Assembly (NCBI RefSeq): GCF_000715075.1
Contig: NC_134089.1
Span: forward strand, 110,553,157 to 110,617,156
Length of the DNA stretch: 64,000 nucleotides
Direction of reading: 5' to 3'
From: Nicotiana tabacum
Lineage: Eukaryota > Streptophyta > Magnoliopsida > Solanales > Solanaceae
Shown here: piece after piece, positions 55,327 through 64,000 of the stretch
Layout: each line of letters starts with the position of its first letter
Numbering within the stretch: the first letter of the stretch is position 1
Position numbers and translations under genes: made by a program
The notes under the pieces: generated by a model
The model's input: the letters and a program-made list of their open reading frames with translations, nothing else
What the model was told of the DNA's origin: nothing
Databases searched by the model: none

Positions 55327-58054
55327 TAGCGTTGGCAAGTGGGTCGGGCCCCATCCTAAATGGGCCTAAGTAGGTCAGTCCTAAGTGGATCGGTCCTAAG
55401 TGGGCCGGTCCTAAGTGGTCTCGGGCTTCACAGGCATTTTGTAGGAACCAGCCCAGGACCGGGACCACGAACTAATAGTCCCAAAAAGCTAAGTAGGCCG
55501 GTCCCGGGCCTAAGTAGGCCCAACGGATAAACTTTCTATTTTTTTAAAATTTTATAGAATTTAGAAAAAAAGATGGTAATAAAAATATCTAAGGCAATGC
55601 ATTATAATTTTTATTATAGCATTAACAAAACAAGGCAATATCTTTCTTAGTCTTCCTCTCCCCTATGGAATGAGCACAACAAGATGTTAATACCATCATT
55701 GAGAAGAAAAAGAAACTAATCAAGATGTGCCAAAATACAAGTTTCAAATTAATTTACATTGTATATATTACAAACTTCATAAATCCATTAAGGTCCGGAG
55801 GAATTTCCGTTGGTGGTGGTGGAAAAGAAGCATGGTCATCACCGCTTCCGAGTGAAGCAGAATCCTCCGCAAGTTCAGCTAGCATTTCTTTGTAACCTTC
55901 GTCTACCTCTGGTTTTGATTCAGCAAGTCCAAAATTTCTTCTTTTCGAACGGATTCAATCTCTGAAAAGTACTAATTTTTCCAAGCTCTCCCTTATAGAC
56001 ACTCTATAATCACCGAGTTGAAGTCTTGCTTGACTGAAAGCGCTCTCCAATGCCACTGTTGAAGCTTGAATAGTTAAAATGTCTTGAACCATCCTTGAAA
56101 GAATCGGAAAGTGTTTTTCTTTGTCCTTCCACCATTCCAAATATTAAATGAGCCGTCGGGATTCACTTCCTCAATTCTCTGTGATAAATAAACTTCAAGA
56201 TCATTTAGTAGTGAAAAATCACTAGTACTAGAACCTTGAGAACCCCTGAACCTGGCCCAAGCACTAAGTGCTCTTACTCCCGCAGTTCTTTTAGATGATT
56301 GAGAATCATAAGAAGAAGGAGTTGGAACATTTGGTCTATCCTGATCTAATGCAACTTGATAAGCATTATAAATAGTTTGAGCATTTATTTTAATTGAGGT
56401 TATTGCTTCTGGAAGTTTAGACAACTCCTCTTCTTCAAGTGCTAAACCATTATAAACAGTTTCATACCAAAATTGAGGACCTCCTAATTTCATAGTAGGA
56501 TTTAACAAAGCAGCAACACCATAAATAGGGGGAATAGGGAAAAAATATTTTTTAAACTTTTTTTCTCATAGAATCAATAGCAAGTTGATAAATTTCTCCA
56601 CCCTCTGAAAAATTAGCAAACAAATTTGCAAGTTCTGCAATATAAACTAAACAGTTAGAAATAGTAGGATAATATTGCCTAAAAAATTCATTTGTAGCAA
56701 TATAAATTTTTTTAAATAAATCTACAAGCATTTTAACATTAGCCCAATCCGCATTTGTAATGTGCTCATCAGCATCACTTACATGAGCATTAAATGCTGA
56801 GTTTATGGGTTTCTATATTCTGCAACAACTAAACTTTCATACATGTAATATGTGTCTTTTCAAAGCCCCCCCCCTCCCCACCGACCTCCAAAATATTTAA
56901 AAGCTAACTTCTTGCCACAAGTTTTACACTTTGCCTTATTTTGTGGAATTAGTTGAGTAAAAAAAGGCCAAACAATAGATGTTTCTAACCGTTTGGGACG
57001 TTGTCTAGAAAAAGTAAGGGTAGTAACAGGAGGGTCAGATGGGGCATCATTTGGATTATCATTAGTTGGGTTAACTTCAGGAGCATGACTAGTGGGTGTA
57101 TCGTCATCCGGTTGCATTTCATCAAAATCTATTTCTTCGTCATCATTTTCATCAATAGTTGGATTACCATAAAGAGCATTCATATATTCATGGTTTAATT
57201 GACCACCAGCGCCAACATTATGCAAAAATTGACTCTCAGTAAATTGTAATAAAGTATTATCACTATCAAGAATAGCAGCAGGTATAGGACGAGTATGGGG
57301 TTTGGGTCGGGGAGCTGGGGGAAGTGGAGGATGAATAGATTGGCCACTAGATTCGCCCCTCTTGGATTTTCCGTTACTTTTACCAAAAAGTTTTTTTAAG
57401 AAAGCCATTGTAATTAATCAAATAATAGAAAATAAATAAAACAAACAAAACTATAATATTAAAAATTATGGGTTGGAACGAGTTTACCGAATTGACGAAC
57501 AACTTGTTGAAAATTGATTATCGTTGAAGACTTGAAGACTTCAATTCACCAACTTCACAATTTTTCGCAAATTTTAACAATAAAGTAAGCAATTATAGAA
57601 GAAAATTAGAGAGAGATTGATGATTTTGTGAGAAAAGTGAAAGAATTAGGGGTATTTATAGTTGAAAATAGGGAAAAAGTGTAATTATAAAAAGTTTGGG
57701 GTTAAAATAAAGTTGGGGGAGGGGGGTTAAATGGCTATTTTGTAAATAATCAACGGCTATTTTGGCAGCCCAAATGACTACTTTTTAATGCCCAAATGGG
57801 CAAAATTTTTTTAAAAAAAAACTGACCGTTGGACCCGTTTAGGACCGCTTGAACCGGCCCACTTCCCAGCCGGTCCCGATCCTCGTCTTGCGGGCCTCAC
57901 GCATAGGACCGGTCCACTACCCAGACCACCTCCCTACGGTCCCAATCTTATACGGTTAGGATCGTTTAGGCCCACAACTCATATGGATCGCGATCCTGGG
58001 CCGGTCCCGATCCTGGGCCGGTCCCGGTCCTGGGCCGCCCACTTGCCGGCCCTA
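55327..58054 (-). mobile_element. hAT DNA transposon, internally deleted
   Basis: 2728 bp with inverted ends TAGCGTTGGCAAGTGGG and (right, reversed) TAGGGCCGGCAAGTGGG. Target duplications AGCTAGAT (55319-55326) and AGCTAACT (58055-58062) both derive from AGCTAGCT, the unbroken form seen at 7749-7756. Subterminal regions are packed with GGCCGGTCC/CCTAAGTGG-type repeats (55370-55520 and 57840-58040), usual transposase-binding context for hAT. The transposase gene is on the minus strand and broken. Confidence 0.92.
55955..57408 (-). pseudogene. hAT transposase remnant
   Basis: N-terminus at 57408 (MAFLKKLFGKSNGKSKRG), an acidic linker, then a BED-type zinc finger start (IVWPFFTQL, KCKTCGKKL) ending in a frameshift at a C/G homopolymer near 56870. 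The sequence then jumps to the end of the catalytic core (NADWANVKMLVDLFKK, SEGGEIYQLAIDS near 56600-56770), so most of the core is deleted. The C-terminal dimerisation region near 56090-55955 includes VALESAFSQARLQLGDYR. A full hAT transposase is about 600-700 residues; this cannot act. Confidence 0.85.
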
Positions 58055-58270
58055 AGCTAACTTTAATGAATCTTATGATCAATATTTTGGGATTTGCAAA
58101 ATGGCACTCTTAGTGATCATTGTTAAATCACTTAACATTGCTTTAATGGCTCTCATCAATCAATGTTTTGGGATTTGTTGCTTCCCTTTAATTGTACTTA
58201 GCGTTAAAGGTTCATAGGATCTATGTTTTGGAATTCGCAGATTTGCCCACCTTTTAGTTTCTCGATCACC
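58055..58270. repeat. Host DNA with degenerate 75-bp repeats; right flank copy
   Basis: 58055-58133 matches 7747-7832. Three diverged units follow each other, each with a phrase like CAATATTTTGGGATTTG (near 58079, 58160 and 58226), at a spacing of about 65-80 bp. Confidence 0.65.
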
Positions 58271-59095
58271 GGCAATTGTTTATGCTTTTTATACAGCAAA
58301 CTCGCCTTAGATTAGAAGCGTTGCGAGATCTAATGTACGAAATAAGAATACGTTTCAAGTTTTCTATCTTTAGCTTTCCAGCAGATCCATGTGTTATTTT
58401 AAAACAATGGTTTTATATACAATGGCAATGCCATTTTTTTTTTTACATTAACACTACAAGTTTAACAAAAGCAATACTCCACTGTTTCAATTTAGATGAG
58501 ATAATTTGACTCTGCACGGAATTTTAAAAAAAAAGAAAATTTTGAAACTTATGGCCTTAAAAGTTTAAGGGGTAAGAACTTGGTGGGACCATGATATTTG
58601 TGTGATTATAAAAATTTATCATTAATGGTAAAATGAGTAAAATAAATAGTTTAAAAATCAAATTATTTTCAAATTAAGAAATGTCTCATTTATTTTGAAA
58701 CAGACTAAAAAAAAAAGTGACTCATCTAATTTGAAACGGAGGGATATTACTAATTAATTACATCAAGTTACCAGCTAACGTTTTTCATAATTGATTACCT
58801 TATAAGTACATGACGTGAATGTATAAATATTTTTTAGTCAACTGGTCCATACAACTTAAGCTCTTTCTTAAAAGCTGCACACTCTAATTTGGTCAGTCTC
58901 TTGTGATTTCTGTGTGAATTAAAATTAACCCCGGCGCACCTATGAGTGTGTAGAAAAGCAAAAGTAAAAAATATTTTGATGAATTCATAATTAGTAAACT
59001 AAGTGTAAATTTCGGTAAAGGTGGTATATATGTACTGTCAAAGTTGTTACTGTTTCTAATTTGGAGTTTCATTGGCATTATCTGGTTGGTCTTGA
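58271..59095. other. AT-rich intergenic DNA
   Basis: No gene seen; the small frames have no domain. It contains a Stowaway-like end at 58715-58744. Confidence 0.5.
58715..58744. mobile_element. Stowaway-like MITE end (fragment)
   Basis: GACTCATCTAATTTGAAACG followed by GAGGGA, then TA, resembles the usual CTCCCTCCGTTTCAAATTAGA end in reverse. The other end was not found. Confidence 0.35.
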
Positions 59096-59739
59096 CAGGA
59101 GCGGCTCAACGGATCTCATGCCCTAAGTTTTAATAATATTGAGAAGTTTTTAAATTTAATTATTTTATAAAATATTTATACTAACAATAAAATTTGCTTT
59201 CCAAACAATAAATTAATCATTTAAGACAAAAAAATAACAAATTTCAAGAAAAAGAAAAAGGAAGAGGTCCACAAATTTTGATTTGGCTATTATCACACAC
59301 AAGAAAAAGGAATAAATAACATAATATCTTAAGTTTTGAGCATTAACGGTGTCAAAAATGTTTACTCCTTCGTCAATTTAAGCGATAATTGTAGTTTATT
59401 TTATTAAGTAGCACTTATTGGTGAATATCTAAAATAAATTACAAATAACCTAATATAATATATCAAATTACACTAAAAGAAAACCGGTGTATTAAAACTT
59501 TTGTTTTCATGCAGTTTGAGAAAATATTGTAAAAGAAATTTATTATGTTATCGATATATATAACTTAATTCATATAAAAAAAAGATAAATTTAAAATTGA
59601 AGAGTGAAGCAAATATACTAATTACTGAGTGAAGAAAATTATCATAATTTATAAACTTATTTGGTATAAAATAATCTCAATCAAATAACAAAAAAAATAT
59701 ACTGTAACACTTTTCTTTATAATAATTATTTATATAAAT

Positions 59740-59771
<32 letters not shown>

Positions 59772-59847
59772 TTAATTAAATTTGGGGTAAATAAATTTAA
59801 AGCCTAAGACAACAGTCTCACTGCCCAAGTCTTTAGAGCCGCCCCCG
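59096..59847. mobile_element. Non-autonomous hAT-like element
   Basis: The left end CAGGAGCGGCTCAA and right end AGAGCCGCCCCCG are imperfect inverted termini. Next to them, GCCCTAAG on the left and AAGCCTAAGAC on the right are also in the usual subterminal places. The body is AT-rich and non-coding. No matching 8-bp target duplication was found, so the exact ends are uncertain. Confidence 0.5.
59743..59771. repeat. (AAT)n microsatellite
   Basis: About nine ATA/AAT triplets in a row. Confidence 0.9.
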
Positions 59848-60048
59848 CCCCCGTGCTCTATTGTGCTGGAGAGTGGAGACAATAAACAGATGAAAGAAAC
59901 TCCTTTAGGTTGATCTATTTTTTTTTTTCTCTATATCTCTTGCTAAACTTTTAGTAAACGTTTCTTAGATTTTAACTACTTATTTTTCTTTTTTCTCAAA
60001 ACGAAAACAGCACAGAATTGGATTCGTATTGGAAAGCACTCACAATAC

Positions 60049-61366
60049 TGATGGAAAACAGGTATAAACAACGAAAGCAAATAGTCAGGATTAATTGCAT
60101 GTAATATAGACAACACATAATCATAGATTTTAATCAACCATAAGATCAATACTTATCTCTTGAAGCGTGACAGCGATCGCGAAAAGAGCTTCCAAGCAAG
60201 AGCGAAAACGTCCACGGGATCATCTTTCAGTTCCACAGTCTTCTGCTGTGTGACCCGAATAATGACCGGAATAAGCGAAACTCGTGTGGGCGAGTTTCTC
60301 CTAGGAAAACTGTATATTAAAACCATAGCCTCTTTATGGAATAAGACCTTTTTATATAGCCACGGGTTTTAGGGTTTAAAGCCTTTTTCTAAACTTGTTG
60401 GGTCTTACTTTTCTACTAAGAAATATAATTCCATTTAATTCCTAATTATTCGGTCACAGCAGGGACCGCAGTATTTAATTAACGAGGCTTCCTATTATGG
60501 ACTTAATTCGAAATATCCGAATTAATACAACCATAATAAATTACGAATTATTCCACTAAAAATTCGTAACTGCACTCCTCAGTTCAATTTCGAAATTCTT
60601 CCATTAAACATTATTTAACTCCCCATGTTAAGATTCAGATACTAATCGAATAAATTAAATTACTGACAATTTAATTTATTGATTATTTCCTTTAGACCTT
60701 CGCTTAACTTATTTCATGTGACAGATACAAAATTCACCTGCAGGTTTTACACATGAAAACTTATAAGCTTTCATAAAGGTATACCATCAATCTCTAGACC
60801 GAGACATGAATTTCATCAACTAATTATTACTTCGCCAATGTATATCATCATTGTCCAATTTACCAGGCATATTGACCCATAAAAGAATCTTGTCTTTTAG
60901 TAAATCAAAATAATAAATAATATACACAACTAATAATAATTATATCAAGATTAAGAGTATAAGTACATTTAATGGCTAGAGAATTTATTTTATTAAGTCA
61001 GTATAAAATACTTATCTTTACTTGGTCCGTTCAATACATACAAAATGTACTAGCACAAGAAGTCGGAATTAAACCATTCTCATAATCAAGATAAATTATA
61101 TTTAATCTTGTGCTACAATCATTCCTGATGGTTTGTCCAATTCAATCACCGGATTGTGAACATGATCATTTATACTTATAAGAACCAATGATTTAATCTT
61201 TCGTGTATAAGCTAAACTATATACACTAAATCATCTACTATATAGGTAACGAACACAAACGAATATATGATCTATTTAAAACTTTGTTAAACTTAAATAA
61301 ACAATTGTTCCATGATAAATACTATATCCAAACCAAAATTCATGGTTAATAGTATATATCCCAACA
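60049..61366 (-). mobile_element. Solo Copia-type LTR
   Basis: 1318 bp, reading on the minus strand from TGTTGGGATATATAC to TTTTCCATCA. Flanks AATAC (60044-60048) and AATAT (61367-61371) are a 5-bp target duplication with one change. No internal domain, PBS or PPT is present, so this is a solo LTR left by recombination. TGTTGGGA starts are common in plant Copia LTRs. The ORF at 60160-60372 is inside it and not a gene. Confidence 0.78.
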
Positions 61367-61371
61367 AATAT

Positions 61372-61968
61372 GCCAACTTTAATTGGAGTAATTAACATCA
61401 TAACAGATTACGAATCAATTGATACATGGGGAAAACCAATATGTGAAGAGAGCATAATCAATCACCTCCAAATTTTATCATGCTCCTCCCTTTTGAACTT
61501 TTGTAACGTAAATATGCCAAAGTAGCATTAGGTCCAAGATACTTCGTTTTCGTTAATCTTATCAAGGATTTGATTAAAGAGCAAGATATTGTATCTATCA
61601 AATTAAAGAAATTTTGACCGGAAGGAAATTAGGTCATGTTATCTAAACCATTGTGATTTTAATAAGCTACTCCATTTATTTGAACGTTGACTTAATGTTG
61701 AACTATTTTGAAGTAATAATTTGTTATTAGTACAAAATGTATCTTTCATACAGTATCAACATATCAGCTGCGATTGAAAAAATTGACTTAATAAGAAAAT
61801 TAATTAAATCGGTTGGAAAAAATTCCAAACAACAGATCCTTTTTATCTTTATGTTTTTCAATGTTTTCTTCAACGGACATGCATTAATTAGTTATAAAAC
61901 AAATGCAATATACAATTCTTGTCCCTTTGAAATGTTAAAGAAAATGTACTATAGATGAATTTAAAGGC
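61372..61968. other. Intergenic DNA, no gene seen
   Basis: AT-rich; the frame 61737-61958 shows no recognisable domain. Confidence 0.5.
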
Positions 61969-61970
61969 TA

Positions 61971-62458
61971 CTCCTTCCGGTCCAAAATAAGTGATTTTTT
62001 AGCTTTTTTCTTGTGGTTCAAAATAAGTGATTTTTCTATATTTCAAGAATGAATTAGAGCTCGTTTGGATGGGCTTATTTTAAGTAGCTTTTAAGCCAAA
62101 ATAACTATTAAGCCATAAGTTAGGATTTCTAACTTTTGACTTTTGGCTTGTTTTTGTCATTTTAGCTTAAAAATAAGTGCTTAAAAATACTTTTTTACTT
62201 TATTCAAATACTACAAAATGACTTAAAAGCTATTTTAGCTTAAAAGCACTTGAAATAAGCCAATCCAAACGGGCTCTTAATTATTTTTTTTTACATTGTC
62301 CTTGTAGTAATTAATGTTGGAATATGTGTTAGGAATATTTATGAGAAGAGATTGTAAAGGTTAATATGATCAATTTCATTACTAATTAATGTTAAAAGGT
62401 GAATTTCTTAATATGTGTGAAAACAACCAAAAAATCACTTATTTTAAACCGGAGAGAA
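61971..62458. mobile_element. Stowaway MITE carrying a nested element
   Basis: Left end CTCCTTCCGGTCCAAAATAA, right end TTATTTTAAACCGGAGAGAA, flanked by TA on both sides (61969-61970, 62459-62460). The body is the reverse complement of the copy at 62705-62969, interrupted by the Tourist-like element at 62057-62276. Confidence 0.85.
62057..62276. mobile_element. Tourist-like (PIF/Harbinger) MITE
   Basis: 220 bp. 24-bp inverted ends, GAGCTCGTTTGGATGGGCTT and (right, reversed) GAGCCCGTTTGGATTGGCTT, differ at two positions. TTA flanks both sides (62054-62056, 62277-62279), and the uninterrupted Stowaway copy has a single TTA at the matching place, so the 3-bp duplication is directly supported. 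Confidence 0.85.
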
Positions 62459-62704
62459 TAATAAATAAGGTATCTTCATAGTTAAGAGAAGCCGGGAACG
62501 CTCAAATTGACAGGTAAAGTCGTTACCTTGTGCACAAGGCTAATAAATAGATTAATTAACTTAATTTCCGATTAATTGTAGCATTAATAATAATTCATCC
62601 CTTGGCATCTTACAAAAATAAAAACGGTCGAGGACAAGAAGACCTTTAATGCGATCAATTAGGACAACATTGAATTACGAAGACTGGTTTAACAAAAAGT
62701 GGTA

Positions 62705-62969
62705 CTCCCTCCGGTCCAAAATAAGTGATTTTTTTAATTTTTTTCACACAAATTTAGAAATTCACCTTTTAATATTTATTAGCAATGAAATTGACCATAT
62801 TAACCTTTACTATCTCTTCACATAAATACTTCTCACACATACTCCAACATTATTTACTCCAAGGGCAATGTAGGAAAAAAATAATTAATTTATTCTTAAA
62901 ATATGGAAAAATCACTTATTTTGGAGCACAAAAAGGACTAAAAAATCAATTATTTTGGACCAGAGGGAA
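62705..62969. mobile_element. Stowaway MITE, uninterrupted copy
   Basis: 265 bp with ends CTCCCTCCGGTCCAAAATAA and TTATTTTGGACCAGAGGGAA, flanked by TA (62703-62704 and 62970-62971). It lies in the opposite orientation to 61971-62458, so the pair can form a long inverted repeat. Confidence 0.88.
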
Positions 62970-62971
62970 TA

Positions 62972-63541
62972 ACATACGTTATTGCGTGTTAATTGTAATT
63001 TATTAGCACCAAAATCCACAGTGCTTATAGAACTTATTTTCATTGATTACCTACTTTTATGGTAGATATTTAGGGAACTTTTGTAGGCATAGCGAACTTT
63101 TGTATCCCTATATGGTAGCATGTAGTACGTTTTTTTTAAAAAAAATAGAGACCTTAATTTCTTTTTAACTTGCTTCGAAGACGAAATTAAACTACTATAA
63201 TAATAAATTTCGATAATATTCTTGAAGATGGTGATCGCTAGCTACGGCAGCTCATCAAAAGAAAATTAAATGAGCATAGCGAGCTCTTAACCAATTAGAA
63301 ATATGTTAAGAGTAAATGAGAGGAAAATAGCTATATACTCTCATACATGAAAGATTTATGTGACACAGGAAAAAAAATAAAGATAACAATTAAGCACACT
63401 CTTGTTTATCTAAATACCCAACCCACCTGTAATTCAAGAAATCAAAAATAACTTACAAAAAAGAAGAAGAAAGCAAAATTAAGTAATAACCCGGAAACAG
63501 AGCAAAGTGTTTATAGTATAATATCTATGTCAAATAATTCC
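62972..63541. other. 3' flank of the arabinogalactan-protein gene
   Basis: No gene seen. It contains the 3' untranslated sequence of the minus-strand gene, whose end I cannot place. Confidence 0.5.
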
Positions 63542-64000
63542 CTAAGGTGAAATAACGAATCCTCCCAAAACCAATGTCAAGAGGAGTGACACTGTTGACA
63601 TCAGAACAACTGAAGGAGTTATTGCCTTCTCTGCTGACGACTGGGAATTGAGTGGTGAACTCGCTGGTGAATGAATGTCCGCCGGAATGTTGTCGCTGGA
63701 TGCCGGAGCAATACTTCCTGTTGGCGGGCTTGATGACGTGGGAGATGAAGTCGGAGAAGATGCATTGGATGTTTGCCCCTCTGCTGGTGACAGAGAAGGC
63801 ACTTGGGATGTGTTTGTGGGTGCTGGAGATGCAGAATGACTCTTTGAAGATTTTGTAGGTGCTGGACTGTGAGCTGACGGTGCATGCGATGCCGGACCGG
63901 TTGATGTTTTTGGAGAGTTTCCAGGAGCACGAGCCACGGGAGATAGGTGTGAACCTGAAACAGGGGATATCTTTGAAGTTGTGGGCGTTGGAGCCGTTCC
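63542..64000 (-). CDS. Classical arabinogalactan protein, 5' incomplete
   Basis: The minus-strand frame is open from the window edge to a TAG at 63542-63544, so the start lies beyond 64000. The visible part, about 150 residues, is rich in Pro, Ala, Ser and Thr with many AP, SP and TP pairs (SPVARAPGNSPKT, SAHSPAPTKS, PSLSPAEG), which are sites for proline hydroxylation and arabinogalactan attachment. The C-terminus is small residues followed by about 20 hydrophobic ones (SVVLMSTVSLLLTLVLGG), a GPI-anchor signal. This predicts a secreted, plasma-membrane-anchored cell-wall glycoprotein. It is the only intact host coding sequence seen; no Lys-rich or fasciclin domain is visible. Confidence 0.85.
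   Translation of the reverse strand, partial: GTAPTPTTSKISPVSGSHLSPVARAPGNSPKTSTGPASHAPSAHSPAPTKSSKSHSASPAPTNTSQVPSLSPAEGQTSNASSPTSSPTSSSPPTGSIAPASSDNIPADIHSPASSPLNSQSSAEKAITPSVVLMSTVSLLLTLVLGGFVISP

Noticed and set aside
60160..60372. 70-codon frame
   Set aside because: Inside the solo Copia LTR; no domain.
63652..63858. Plus-strand frame opposite the arabinogalactan-protein gene
   Set aside because: Shadow of the minus-strand coding sequence; composition fits antisense of Pro/Ser codons.

Overview
The window is nuclear DNA from a flowering plant, most likely a solanaceous genome of the Nicotiana type. The evidence is the families of long Ty3/gypsy elements (Ogre/Tat, Athila, Tat/Retand), hAT, Stowaway and Tourist elements, AT-rich intergenic DNA, and one plant cell-surface gene at the right edge. 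The genus is judged from familiarity with these repeat families, not from a search. Almost everything here is transposable-element DNA; the only host gene supported is the 3' part of an arabinogalactan-protein gene (63542-64000, minus strand).

Left part (1-7750): the 3' end of a plus-strand Ogre/Tat-type element cut by the window edge (tandem array 1-430, polypurine tract 1212-1224, LTR 1225-3846 carrying a MITE), then a minus-strand LTR-like stretch with a 38-bp tandem array and a CGCGTTCGCGAA cluster (to about 6331), then AT-rich DNA with a Helitron-like 3' end and an AT microsatellite.

Centre (7833-55316): a nest. A plus-strand Tat/Retand-like element (5' LTR 7833-8379, 3' LTR 54706-55316) was hit twice. 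A minus-strand Athila element (11470-25397) sits inside its reverse transcriptase and is flanked by TTGAT/TTCAT. A minus-strand Ogre/Tat element (29400-52192) sits inside its antisense ORF and is flanked by GGTAG/GGCAG. All pol genes carry stops, frameshifts or lost catalytic residues, so none of these copies looks autonomous now. The Ogre copy still shows the full plan: LTR, PBS, ORF1, gag, protease with a G-patch-like motif, RT, two RNase H domains, integrase, tandem-repeat-rich 3' UTR, PPT, LTR.

Right part (55327-64000): a decayed 2.7-kb hAT transposon beside the 3' LTR, a host stretch of degenerate repeats, a hAT-like non-autonomous element, a solo Copia LTR (60049-61366), two inverted Stowaway MITEs (one carrying a Tourist-like MITE), and the arabinogalactan-protein gene.

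The least explained signals are regulatory rather than coding. (i) A roughly 48-bp conserved motif with inverted arms occurs four times in the Ogre element, bordering ORF1 and the gag-pol block, and once in the other Ogre-type element. (ii) Clusters of GTGCGG(N)CCGCAC palindromes lie directly upstream of a TATA box both in the Athila LTR and at an internal site before its third ORF. (iii) A tandemly duplicated hairpin lies in the 3' region of the Tat element. (iv) A 129-bp duplicated unit carrying GACGTC palindromes lies upstream of the likely TATA box in the Ogre LTR.
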